NCBI RefSeq assembly: GCF_000025265.1
Contig: NC_013739.1
Coordinates: 3,954,001 to 4,018,000, forward strand
Direction of reading: 5' to 3'
DNA from: Conexibacter woesei DSM 14684
GTDB taxonomy: Bacteria; Actinomycetota; Thermoleophilia; Solirubrobacterales; Solirubrobacteraceae
DNA length: 64,000 nucleotides
How positions within the stretch are numbered: position 1 is the first letter of the stretch; each line of letters begins with the position of its first letter. This document shows, in pieces, positions 54,927-62,852 of this stretch. The notes under the pieces are model-generated. The model saw nothing but the letters and a program-made list of their open reading frames with translations, searched no databases and was not told the DNA's origin. The translations under genes and the position numbers were made by a program.

Positions 54927-56402
54927 CTAGGCCGCCTTGGTCCCGAGCTTCGCGCGCAGCGCCTCGCGCGCGACCGTCACGTCGTCGAACGGCAGCTTCT
55001 CGCCGCCGGCAAACTCCTGCCCCTGCTCGTGGCCCTTGCCGGCGATCACGAGCACGTCTCCGTCGTGGGCAGCCGCGACCGCGGCGAAGATCGCCTTGCG
55101 ACGGTCGACCTCGACGTGGACGTGCGGGCCCGTTCCGGTCCCCTCCACGACGTCGCGGAGGATCTGCTCAGGGTCTTCGGAACGGGGGTTGTCGGAGGTC
55201 ACATACGCCTCGTCGGCGAGACGGGCCGCGATCCCCCCCATCAGCGGGCGCTTGGTGCGGTCGCGGTCGCCGCCGCAGCCGAAGACCGTCAGCACCTGCC
55301 GCTCGGTCAGCCCGCGCGCGGCCTGCAGGACGTTGTCGAGCGAGTCGGGCGTGTGGGCGTAGTCGACCAGCACCGCGAAGCCCTGGCCCTCGTCGACCGG
55401 CTCGAAGCGGCCGGGGACGCGGCCGGCCTGCGGCAGCGCGGCGGCGATCTGCTCCAGCGGGACGCCGAGCGCGCGGACCGCCGCGACGGCGCCGAGCACG
55501 TTCTGGACGTTGAAGCGGCCGGGCAGCGGGGTGCGCAGCGCGATCGGCCCCTGCGGCGTCTGCGCGGTGAAGGCCGAGCCGGTCAGGCCGGTGGTCAGCT
55601 CGGTCGCGCGGTAGTCGGCGTCGTGGTCGAGCGCGATCGTGACGAGCGCGGCGCCGTCGGCGCGCAGCTCCTCCGCCAGCCGCCGGCCGTAGGGGTCGTC
55701 GACGTTGACGACCGCGACGCCGGGCCCGGTCTCGAACAGCCTCCGCTTCGCGAGGAAGTAGTCCTCCATCGTCGGGTGGAAGTCGAGGTGGTCCTGCGTC
55801 AGGTTGGTGAAGATCGCGGCCGCGAAGCGGACCGCGTCGGCGCGGTGCAGCTCCAGCGCGTGCGACGACACCTCGATCGCGGCCGCGACGTCGCCGCCGT
55901 CGAGCATCGCGCGCAGGTCCGCCTGCAGCTCGATCGCCTCGGCGGTCGTGCGCTGCACCTCGCGCGCCTCGCCGCCGACGACCGCCTTGACCGTGCCGAG
56001 CAGGCCGGTCTGGCGGCCGGCGGCCTCCAGCAGGCCGCGCACGAGGAACGCCGTCGTCGTCTTGCCGTTCGTGCCGGTGACGCCGACCGTCTGCAGCCGC
56101 GCGGTCGGGTCGCCGTTGAAGTTGGCGGCAGCGCGCGCCATCGCGGCGCGCACGGAGGCGACGCGCAGCTCCGGCACGCCGAGTCCGAGCGGGCGCTCGA
56201 CGACGAGCGCGACCGCGCCGCGCGCGACGGCGTCGGGCGCGAAGTCATGGCCGTCACGGGTGAAGCCGGGCACGCAGAAGAAGAGCGTTCCCGGCTGGAC
56301 CTTGCGGTTGTCGTAGGCGAGCGCGGCGATCTCGACGTCGCCGGCAGGGGTGGCGAGCGTGGGGACCGTCTCTGCGCTGCCCATCACGTCCAGCAGCTTC
56401 AT
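54927..56402 (-). CDS. murE: UDP-N-acetylmuramoyl-L-alanyl-D-glutamate--2,6-diaminopimelate ligase
   Basis: Adds the third residue of the peptidoglycan stem. 491 residues from ATG 56402. ATP loop GVTGTNGKTTTAFLVRGL near 109, and FTNLTQDHLDFHPTMEDYF. The specificity motif is SDNPRSEDP near 402: DNPR indicates meso-diaminopimelate as substrate. A TACACT box 9 nt upstream suggests an internal leaderless promoter. Confidence 0.96.
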   Translation of the reverse strand: MKLLDVMGSAETVPTLATPAGDVEIAALAYDNRKVQPGTLFFCVPGFTRDGHDFAPDAVARGAVALVVERPLGLGVPELRVASVRAAMARAAANFNGDPTARLQTVGVTGTNGKTTTAFLVRGLLEAAGRQTGLLGTVKAVVGGEAREVQRTTAEAIELQADLRAMLDGGDVAAAIEVSSHALELHRADAVRFAAAIFTNLTQDHLDFHPTMEDYFLAKRRLFETGPGVAVVNVDDPYGRRLAEELRADGAALVTIALDHDADYRATELTTGLTGSAFTAQTPQGPIALRTPLPGRFNVQNVLGAVAAVRALGVPLEQIAAALPQAGRVPGRFEPVDEGQGFAVLVDYAHTPDSLDNVLQAARGLTERQVLTVFGCGGDRDRTKRPLMGGIAARLADEAYVTSDNPRSEDPEQILRDVVEGTGTGPHVHVEVDRRKAIFAAVAAAHDGDVLVIAGKGHEQGQEFAGGEKLPFDDVTVAREALRAKLGTKAA

Positions 56403-56411
56403 CGGTCGCCG

Positions 56412-56417
56412 AGTGTA
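56412..56417 (-). promoter_or_regulatory. candidate -10 box of murE (TACACT)
   Basis: TACACT ends 9 nt before the murE ATG, in the 86-nt gap after ftsI. No Shine-Dalgarno sequence is present. Confidence 0.4.
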
Positions 56418-56488
56418 CCCATGGGACCCGACCGTTCCGGGTGCGAGTGCCGTCGCGCCATCTCGGCGGCTCGCGAGCCGGGTCGCCG

Positions 56489-58150
56489 TCAATTCGGTCT
56501 GACGCCGAGGTACGGGAGCGCCCACGCCGCGATCTTCTGGAACGCCGGCGCGGCGACCTGGCCGCCGTAGATCGACCCCTGCGGCTCGTCGACGACGACG
56601 GAGACGAGCAGCCTCGGGTCGCTCGCCGGCGCGAAGCCGACGAACGAGGCGATGTAGCGCTCTCTCGAGTACTCGCCGGTGTCGGCGTCGACCTTGTTCG
56701 CGGTGCCGGTCTTGCCGGCGAGGTCGTAGCCCGGGATCTCGGCCTCCGCAGCGGTGCCGCCGGCCGCCAGGACGCCTCTCAGCATCTCGCGCACCTCGGC
56801 GGAGGTCTGCTCGGAGATGACTCTTCTGCCCGGGTCCTGCGGCGCTCTGACGCCGCCGACGGACTCGACGATGCGCGGGGGGCGAAGGATGCCTCCGTTC
56901 GCGATCGCCGAGTAGGCGGCCATCATCTGCAACGGCGTGACGGCCTGGCCCTGCCCGATCGGGAGGTTGGCGATCGACGAGCCGGAGTAGTCGTCGTAGG
57001 TCGGGACGAGGCCGATCTCCTCGCCGGGCAGCGCGACGCCGGTTCTTCTGCCGAAGCCGAAGCGGTCGACCCACTGGCTGAAGCGGCGGGCGCCCATGTC
57101 GAGGGCGATTCTGACCGCGCCGATGTTGCTCGACTCGGCAAGGATTCTCGACACCGACGACGTCTCCTCGCCGCGTGGGTGCGAGTCGTTCAGCACGCGG
57201 TCGGCGACCTGCAGCTGTATCGGCAGGTAGTAGGTCTTCTCGGGCGTGGCGGTGCCGTCCTCGAGCGCACCGGCGACCGTGAACGCCTTGAAGGTCGAGC
57301 CGGGCTCGAACGTGAAGCCGACGGCGCGGTTCTGGTTCGCGTACCCGGGCGCGCCGCCGGGGTCGTTGGCGTCGACCCGCGGCCAGTTCGCGAGCGCGAG
57401 GATCTCGCTCGTCTGCGGATTCATCACGATCGCGGTCGCGCCTCTCGGCGTGTAGGTGCGGCCGACGCCTTCGAGGACCGACTCGACCTTGTCCTGCAGG
57501 TCGGAGTCGATCGTCAGCTGGAGGTCTCTGCCGGGGACGGTCGGCGTCTGGTCCTTGATCGAGATCGGCTGCCCGAGCGCGTCGTTGACGATCCGGCGGA
57601 CGCCGTCCTGACCGCGCAGGACCTTGTCCTCGCCGTATTCGAGACCGGTGCCGCCGCCGGGCTCCTCGCTGGAGGAGCCGAGCACCTGCGAGGCGAGCCA
57701 GCCGCGCGGATAGGTGCGCAGCGAGCTGGGCGTGAGCGCGATGCCGTCGAGCCCGAGTCTGCGGACCTTGTTGGCGCTCGCGGCCGGCAGGCGGCGCGCG
57801 AGGTAGACGAAGCCGCTGCGCGTGTTGAGCCTTCTGAGCAGGTCCTGCTCAGAGACGTCCAGCAGCGGCGCGAGCTGCTGCGCCGCTCTGAGCGGGTCTC
57901 TGACGATGTACGGCGTGGCGGAGACGTCGCTCGCGCTCTCGGAGACGGCGAGCACGTTCCCGCGCCGGTCGGTGATCGTGCCGCGCGGCGCGGGCAGGTC
58001 GATCGTCTGCACCTGCTGCGTGGCGGCAGCGCGCTTGAGCGCGGGCGCTCTGACGGCGCCGAGCCAGCCGGCCCGCAGCAGCCCGGCACCGAGCGCGGCG
58101 ACGAAGATCAGGAAGAGGAAACCGATGCGGCGGTCGGTCAGGCTCGGCAC
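56489..58150 (-). CDS. ftsI: peptidoglycan transpeptidase FtsI (PBP3-type)
   Basis: Class B penicillin-binding protein that cross-links septal peptidoglycan. 553 residues from GTG 58150. A transmembrane anchor (about 9-28, IGFLFLIFVAALGAGLLRAG) is followed by the pedestal (APRGTITDRRGNVLAVSES) and the transpeptidase with STFK (near 285), SSN (near 337) and KTGT (near 479). No PASTA domains. It begins 7 nt after the FtsL-like gene stop. AGA arginine codons are frequent. Confidence 0.95.
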   Translation of the reverse strand: MPSLTDRRIGFLFLIFVAALGAGLLRAGWLGAVRAPALKRAAATQQVQTIDLPAPRGTITDRRGNVLAVSESASDVSATPYIVRDPLRAAQQLAPLLDVSEQDLLRRLNTRSGFVYLARRLPAASANKVRRLGLDGIALTPSSLRTYPRGWLASQVLGSSSEEPGGGTGLEYGEDKVLRGQDGVRRIVNDALGQPISIKDQTPTVPGRDLQLTIDSDLQDKVESVLEGVGRTYTPRGATAIVMNPQTSEILALANWPRVDANDPGGAPGYANQNRAVGFTFEPGSTFKAFTVAGALEDGTATPEKTYYLPIQLQVADRVLNDSHPRGEETSSVSRILAESSNIGAVRIALDMGARRFSQWVDRFGFGRRTGVALPGEEIGLVPTYDDYSGSSIANLPIGQGQAVTPLQMMAAYSAIANGGILRPPRIVESVGGVRAPQDPGRRVISEQTSAEVREMLRGVLAAGGTAAEAEIPGYDLAGKTGTANKVDADTGEYSRERYIASFVGFAPASDPRLLVSVVVDEPQGSIYGGQVAAPAFQKIAAWALPYLGVRPN

Positions 58151-58157
58151 GACGCTC

Positions 58158-59699
58158 TCAGCCCGTCGGCGCCGTCGCCCCGCCGCCGGCAGTGTCCGGA
58201 GTGGCGGTGTCGGTGGCGGTCGTGTCGGTGCCGGTCGCGTCGGTGGCGCCGGTCGTCCCGCTCGTGTCGGTCGTCCCGGCGGTGCCCGTCGTGCCGGCGG
58301 TGTCGGTCGTGCCGGCGGTGTCGGTCGTGCCGGCGGTGCCGGTCGTGCCGGCGGTGCCGGTCGTGCTGGTCGTGTCGGTGCCCGCAGCGCCGGCGGTGCC
58401 GGATGCGCTCGCGGTCGTGTCGGTCCCCGTCGAGCCGGTCTCACCGGTCGCGCCGGCCAGCGCCGTCGCGTCGGTCGTCGCCGCGTCCGCCGCGTCGGTC
58501 GTCGCGCCGACGCCGGCGCCGGCCGCCAGCGCGGCGGAGGCGCTCATCGCCGGCACACGCATCGAGCGCAGCGCGGTGCCGGCGTCGTCGGCTCTGGAGG
58601 CGACGAAGCGCGGCGAGCCCTGCGGCGGCAGCACGAGGCCCATCTGGGTCGCGGCGCCGACGATCCGCTCGGAGTCGGAGAGGCGTGAGATGTTCGCGCG
58701 CAGCGCGGCGTTCTGCTCGGTCAGCGCGGTGCTCTTCTCGACCGCGGTGCCGATCCCGGCGTTCAGTCTCAGCAGCGACAGCTGGAGCGTGACGAGGCCG
58801 ACGAGCAGCGTGCCGATCAGGACGATCCAGATCCGCCCTCCGATCAGGCGGTCGAGCAGGCGATGGTCGGGCAGCGCCCGCAGCCACGCGACGAAGCGTG
58901 CGCCGAGCGGCAGGTCCGAGCGCGTCTGCTTCGGCTTCGGAACCGCGCGCGGCTTGCGCTGGGGGCGCGCCGGCGCCTGCTCACGCTCGCGCAGCGGCAG
59001 CGCGGCGGCAGCCGCCGCGACCGCGGCGACGCGCCCCGCGATCAGCCCGGCGCTCCCACGGGATGATGCGACGCGACCGCCGGCCGCAGCCCGCACCCCA
59101 TTCGCTCCGCGCGCAGCGGCAGCCCGCGCGGTGGACGCACGCACGCTCGACGCAGCACGCGGCGCGGCACCCCGAGCGCCGGACGCTCCATGCGGCGCAG
59201 CGCTCCGCGGCGCGGAAGCGCGCGGTGCGGCCTCGCGCGGCGCGGCAGCCCGAGCGCCGGCCGTTCCGCGCGGCGCGGCGCTCCGCGGCGCAGCGGCACG
59301 AGCGGCGGCTCCGCGCGGTGCGGCCTCGCGGGCGCTGGACGCCTCACGCTGGGCGGACGCTCCACGCGGCGCGGCGTCGCGCGGCGCGGGCGCGCCCATG
59401 CGGCTGCTCGCCGCGCGTGCGGCAGCGGCGGCGGACCGCTTCGCGGACGGCTTCGCCGGCGTGGCGCCTTTGCCACGCTTGGCCTGCGCCGTCGCAACCC
59501 GCTCGTGCAGGTCGCTCGCACGGCTCGGCGACGCCGGCTGGAGGCCGGTCGTGCGCCCGTCGTCCTTGCGCGGCGCGGCCGGTCCGGAGACGCGGCGGCT
59601 CGGTGCGCCGGCTCTGCGACGCGGCGGGCCGCCGTGGCCGGCTCCACCACTGCCCGACGCACGGCGACGTGCGGCGGCGGTTGCGGGAGCGGGGGTCAC
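58158..59699 (-). CDS. ftsL: FtsL/DivIC-like septum protein with very long low-complexity arms
   Basis: 513 residues from GTG 59699, overlapping the rsmH stop (GTGA). Position between rsmH and ftsI and the core (transmembrane helix about 286-306, WIVLIGTLLVGLVTLQLSLL, then a coiled coil ALTEQNAALRANISRLSD) identify it as the FtsL equivalent, normally only about 100-150 residues. Here a 280-residue cytoplasmic arm is Ala/Arg/Pro/Ser-rich with recurring AAPRGA-like units, recalling basic nucleic-acid-binding tails. An outer tail of about 120 residues is Thr/Gly/Ala/Asp-rich, built on an 18-bp tandem repeat. The core call is firm by context; roles of the arms are unknown. Confidence 0.75.
   Translation of the reverse strand: MTPAPATAAARRRASGSGGAGHGGPPRRRAGAPSRRVSGPAAPRKDDGRTTGLQPASPSRASDLHERVATAQAKRGKGATPAKPSAKRSAAAAARAASSRMGAPAPRDAAPRGASAQREASSAREAAPRGAAARAAAPRSAAPRGTAGARAAAPREAAPRASAPRSAAPHGASGARGAAPRAASSVRASTARAAAARGANGVRAAAGGRVASSRGSAGLIAGRVAAVAAAAAALPLREREQAPARPQRKPRAVPKPKQTRSDLPLGARFVAWLRALPDHRLLDRLIGGRIWIVLIGTLLVGLVTLQLSLLRLNAGIGTAVEKSTALTEQNAALRANISRLSDSERIVGAATQMGLVLPPQGSPRFVASRADDAGTALRSMRVPAMSASAALAAGAGVGATTDAADAATTDATALAGATGETGSTGTDTTASASGTAGAAGTDTTSTTGTAGTTGTAGTTDTAGTTDTAGTTGTAGTTDTSGTTGATDATGTDTTATDTATPDTAGGGATAPTG
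58264..58371. repeat. 18-bp tandem repeat in the FtsL-like tail
   Basis: Six imperfect copies of an 18-bp unit (consensus GTGTCGGTCGTGCCGGCG) encode TTDTAG/TTGTAG repeats of the extracytoplasmic tail. Copies 3 and 4 are identical. Copy number is likely to vary between strains. Confidence 0.75.
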
Positions 59700-60640
59700 G
59701 ACATCTCCTTCAGCTTCAGGGCACCACGCAGATGCGCCGACTTCGCGCGCGGATTGTGCGCCACCTCGCCGGCAGTCGGCGCGATCGCTCGCCGCGTCAG
59801 CAGTTCGCCCTCGGGCGTGCGGCCGCAGGCACAGATCGGCAGGTCCGGCGGGCAGATGCAGCCGCGCGCGCGGTCGACGAGGAAGCGCTTGACGCGCCGG
59901 TCCTCCAGCGAGTGGAACGAGATCGCGGCGAGCCTTCCGCCGGGCGCGAGCACGTCCCACGCGAACGGCAGACCGTCGTCGATCTGCTCCAGCTCCTCGT
60001 TGACGGCGATGCGAATCGCCTGGAAAGTGCGCTTCGCCGGGTGCCCCCCGCCGAACTGCGCCGGGATCGGGATCGCGGACTTGATCACGTCGACCAGCGC
60101 CTGCGTCGTCTCGATCGGCTGCTGCTCGCGGGTGCGGGCGATCGCGCGGGCGATCTTGCTCGCGTAGCGCTCCTCGCCGTATTCCTTCAACAGTCGCGCG
60201 AGCCGCCGCTCGTCCCAGCCGTTGACGACCTCGTGCGCGGTCAGCTCCTGCTCGGAATCCATGCGCATGTCGAGCGGCGCGTCGTAGGCGTACGAGAAGC
60301 CGCGCTCCCACGTGTCGACCTGCATCGAGGACATCCCGAGATCCATGTAGACGAGGTCCGCCTGCACGCCTTCGCGCGCAAGCTGCTCCAGTCCCTGCGC
60401 GAAGTCGGCGCGGATGAAGCGCGTCGTGCAGGAGACCTCCGCCGTCAGCTCGGCGAAGCGCTCCTCGGCGATCGGGTCGCGGTCGATCCCGATCAGCGTG
60501 CCGGTGGGGCCGATGCGGCCGGCGACGAGGCGCGCGTGACCGCCGCCGCCGAGCGTGCAGTCGACGACGACCTGGCCGGGCTGCGGGTCGAGCAGCTCGA
60601 TCAGCTCCCCTGCGAGGACGGGGATGTGGATGCCGGTCAT
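59696..60640 (-). CDS. rsmH: 16S rRNA (cytosine-1402-N4)-methyltransferase RsmH (MraW)
   Basis: Methylates C1402 of 16S rRNA; conserved second gene of dcw. 314 residues from ATG 60640 (MTGIHIPVLAGELIELLDPQPGQVVVDCTLGGGGHARLVA). SAM-binding DCTLGGGGHA, MDLGMSSMQVD and the C-terminal SFHSLEDRRVKRF are intact. A GTG at 60658 in frame is an alternative start. The mraZ stop is 34 nt upstream. Confidence 0.96.
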   Translation of the reverse strand: MTGIHIPVLAGELIELLDPQPGQVVVDCTLGGGGHARLVAGRIGPTGTLIGIDRDPIAEERFAELTAEVSCTTRFIRADFAQGLEQLAREGVQADLVYMDLGMSSMQVDTWERGFSYAYDAPLDMRMDSEQELTAHEVVNGWDERRLARLLKEYGEERYASKIARAIARTREQQPIETTQALVDVIKSAIPIPAQFGGGHPAKRTFQAIRIAVNEELEQIDDGLPFAWDVLAPGGRLAAISFHSLEDRRVKRFLVDRARGCICPPDLPICACGRTPEGELLTRRAIAPTAGEVAHNPRAKSAHLRGALKLKEMS

Positions 60641-60674
60641 GTCAAGAAGTGTGATCACTGGTTATGGAAAGCGT

Positions 60675-61112
60675 TCAGCCCGCCGAGGACTGAAGTCCGG
60701 CCGCGATGTCGGAGACGTTCTCCAGCACCTCGCCGTTGTACGAGGCCCAGCCGGTGCGATCCCAGATCTCGAGGCACTCCCCGGCCCCGACGACGCTGAC
60801 GTCCTTCGTCAGCTTCCCCGAGTCGAGCAGGAATCTCGGCACCATCACGCGGCCCGCCCCGTCCAGCTCGGTCGGATGCGAATTGGCGGTGAAGTGGCGC
60901 TTCAGCTTGCGGAATTCGGGTGAGAGCGGGCTGTGACCCTCGAGCGCCGCCGCGGTCCAGGCGTCGTAGTCCTCGGGCCGCCAGATCGCGACGCAGTCCT
61001 CGAGCCCCGCGGCAAGCACGATCCCTTCCGCGAAGGAGGCCCGGTATCGCGTCGGAACCGTGAGCCGGTTCTTCGCGTCGAGCGTGAGGTCGAAAGTGCC
61101 GCGAAACGTCAA
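60675..61112 (-). CDS. mraZ: transcriptional regulator MraZ
   Basis: DNA-binding regulator of the dcw operon, related to AbrB. 145 residues. The start must be the TTG at 61112 because an in-frame TGA lies two codons upstream. Two MraZ repeats are visible: FRGTFDLTLDAKNRLTVPTRYR and NSHPTELDGAGRVMVPRFLLDSG, each with the DxxGR-like turn. TGGG boxes in its promoter fit autoregulation. First gene of the dcw row. Confidence 0.93.
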   Translation of the reverse strand: MTFRGTFDLTLDAKNRLTVPTRYRASFAEGIVLAAGLEDCVAIWRPEDYDAWTAAALEGHSPLSPEFRKLKRHFTANSHPTELDGAGRVMVPRFLLDSGKLTKDVSVVGAGECLEIWDRTGWASYNGEVLENVSDIAAGLQSSAG

Positions 61113-61137
61113 GGGTCATCGCCTGAAGAGGTTCCGA

Positions 61138-61176
61138 ACCGGGGTGGCTGGGTGGGAGGAGCCCTGCCACCCCGGT
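61138..61176 (-). promoter_or_regulatory. stable hairpin in the mraZ 5' leader
   Basis: ACCGGGGTGGC and GCCACCCCGGT form a perfect 11-bp stem around a 17-nt loop, between the promoter and the TTG start (25 nt downstream). It could protect the mRNA or control initiation at the weak TTG codon. The loop carries GGGCTCCTCCCACCC on the minus strand. Confidence 0.6.
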
Positions 61177-61189
61177 CCGTATGCGAGGC

Positions 61190-61218
61190 AAGCTAACCCA
61201 CTCTCTCCCACTTTGCAA
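61190..61218 (-). promoter_or_regulatory. mraZ/dcw operon promoter
   Basis: A -35 TTGCAA (61213-61218), a 17-nt spacer and a -10 TAGCTT (61190-61195). The predicted start is about 70 nt before the mraZ TTG. TGGG repeats lie inside the spacer and upstream. Confidence 0.6.
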
Positions 61219-61245
61219 CCCATCTCCCGCCCTTTCACCCACCGA
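61195..61245 (-). promoter_or_regulatory. MraZ-box: repeated TGGG motifs
   Basis: On the minus strand TGGG occurs at 61197-61200, 61207-61210, 61219-61222 and 61238-61241, in direct orientation, with spacings of 10, 12 and 19 nt. Direct TGGG repeats at about one helical turn are the known binding sites of MraZ, and here they overlap the promoter, as expected for autorepression. Confidence 0.65.
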
Positions 61246-61599
61246 TCATGCGCAGAGGTTCGCCGAGGGCCCGGATTCCCCTTCACGACGGGTCATCGCG
61301 CGGTGGGACGAGGTGGGACGGATCTCGCAGGAATGACGCAACGCCCCGTGCAGACGCGGATCCTGGTCGCCGCCTTGCAGCAGGGCCGCGCGCGGGTGGG
61401 CTTTCCGTCCGTGTGGTGTGCCGAAGTGGGACGTGCCGGTTCGAGCCGGTGAGCGAGCTGCCGAGCGCCAGGCGCGCCGACTCCGATCACCTGCTATTCA
61501 GAGCAAGTCGGCGCGCGGGCGCTGCGCTCGCCGCCAGCGGCCCCGTTCTCCCGCGGACCTCGGCGCGGCACGCGCCGGCACGCTCACGCCCCGGGGCGG
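61246..61599. other. 354-nt gap without a recognised gene
   Basis: No convincing reading frame or RNA gene is seen between the mraZ promoter and the nitronate monooxygenase stop. On the plus strand TGGGA repeats at a 10-nt spacing (61304-61308 and 61314-61318) resemble further MraZ boxes in the opposite orientation. A T-arm-like string at 61430-61445 does not extend to a tRNA. Confidence 0.5.
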
Positions 61600-62661
61600 C
61601 TACGCGCCGGCGCGCTCGGCCGCGACACGCAGCGCGTCGCGCGCGTCGTCGGCGAGGCGGCGGACGATGTCGCCCGCCGGCACCGCTTCTGCCAGCTCGT
61701 GCGCCTGCCCCGCCCACAGGTTGAGCGCGTCCGCGTCGCCGCGCTCGCGCGCGGCGGCGCGCAGCGGCGCGGTCAGGTGGTGGACCTCGGGATAGGCGCG
61801 CGGCGCGCCTTCGTCGTGCTCAGCGAGGAAGCGGTTGACGATCCCGCGCGCGGTGCGGCCGCTGAAGGCGCGCGTCAGCACGGTGTCGCCCGGCGCGGCG
61901 AGCGCGGCCCGGTGCGGCGCCGACGTGCCCGCCTCCGGCGTCAGCATGAACGCGCTGCCGAGCTGCACGGCACGCGCGCCCGCGGCCAGCGCGGCCGCGA
62001 CGCCGGCGCCGTTCATCACCCCGCCGGCACCGACGAGCGGCGGCTCGACGGCGGCGGTGACGAGCTGAAGCAGCGCGAGCAGCCCGATCGCGGCGGGTGC
62101 CGCGTCGTCGAACGTCCCGCGATGGCCGCCGGCCTCGGCGCCCTGAACGACGAGCGCGTCGGCGCCGGCCGCCGCGGCCGTGCGAGCCTCGTCGGGCGTG
62201 GTGATCGTCACCCAGGCGGCGATGCCGTCGGCGTGGAGCGCGGCGATCTGCTCGCCGCTCGGGCAGCCGAACGTGAACGAGACGACGTCGGGACGCAGCT
62301 CGTGGACGAGCGTCAGCTTCTGCTGCCAGCCGTCGTCGTCGTGGCGCGGCTCGCCGAGCGCGACGCCGTGCCGTTCCGCCTCCGTGCGCAGCGCGGCGAC
62401 ATACGGCGCGACCGTCGCGTCGTCGGCCGGCTGCCCGGAGGGGACGAACAGGTTGAGCCCGAACGGCCGTCTGGTCGCCGCACGGACGGCGACGATCTCG
62501 TCGGCGACATCGTCGACGCGCTTGTAGCCGGCCGCGAGGAAGCCGAGCCCGCCGGCCTCCGACACCGCCGCCGCGAGCGCAGGCGTCGACGGACCGCCGG
62601 CGAGCGGCGCCTGCACGATCGGTCGGATCAGCCGGTACAACGCGAAGCGGGCGGCGGGCAT
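61600..62661 (-). CDS. nitronate monooxygenase (2-nitropropane dioxygenase family)
   Basis: 353-residue FMN enzyme that oxidises alkyl nitronates. From ATG 62661. TIM-barrel signatures: PIVQAPLAGGPSTPALAAAVSEAGGLGFLAAGY, SFTFGCPSGEQI, VVQGAEAGGHRGTF and the FMN phosphate loop VGAGGVMNGAGVAAALAAGARAVQLGSAFM. It is monocistronic as far as seen. Related proteins also include enoyl-ACP reductase FabK, but the motif set favours nitronate monooxygenase. Confidence 0.88.
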   Translation of the reverse strand: MPAARFALYRLIRPIVQAPLAGGPSTPALAAAVSEAGGLGFLAAGYKRVDDVADEIVAVRAATRRPFGLNLFVPSGQPADDATVAPYVAALRTEAERHGVALGEPRHDDDGWQQKLTLVHELRPDVVSFTFGCPSGEQIAALHADGIAAWVTITTPDEARTAAAAGADALVVQGAEAGGHRGTFDDAAPAAIGLLALLQLVTAAVEPPLVGAGGVMNGAGVAAALAAGARAVQLGSAFMLTPEAGTSAPHRAALAAPGDTVLTRAFSGRTARGIVNRFLAEHDEGAPRAYPEVHHLTAPLRAAARERGDADALNLWAGQAHELAEAVPAGDIVRRLADDARDALRVAAERAGA

Positions 62662-62730
62662 CGCCGAGAACCTAGCGCGCACGAGCCGCCGCCGCGCGGC
62701 GGTGGCGGCGGCGCGGCGCGAGTCGCCATC

Positions 62731-62839
62731 GCGCGGCACGGCCGGCGGCGGCGCAGCACGAGGCGCAGCCGCGCGGTACGGCCCATGGGCGGTGCGGCAT
62801 GCGCCGCCGCCGCGCGGCACGGCCCACGGGCGGCGCGGC
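62731..62839. repeat. GC-rich direct repeats in the gap before tadC
   Basis: The 191-nt gap between nitronate monooxygenase and tadC holds a 28-nt unit at 62771-62798 and again at 62812-62839 (four differences, all C/T), starting GCGCGGYACGGCCCAYGGGC. A degenerate third copy begins at 62731. The period is about 41 nt. No gene is seen in the gap. Confidence 0.6.
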
Positions 62840-62852
62840 GCGGCGCGAGTGC

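Noticed and set aside
58192-59892. 566-codon plus-strand frame opposite the FtsL-like gene
   Set aside because: Valine/serine/proline runs mirror the repeats of the minus-strand gene; no domain is seen, and dcw context supports the minus strand.
61425-61450. tRNA-like GGTTCGAGCC string
   Set aside because: No acceptor, D or anticodon stems can be built around it; only a 4-bp stem forms.
61248-61724. 158-codon plus-strand frame near mraZ
   Set aside because: Arg/Ala/Pro-rich composition, no ribosome binding site, and it runs into the nitronate monooxygenase gene antisense.
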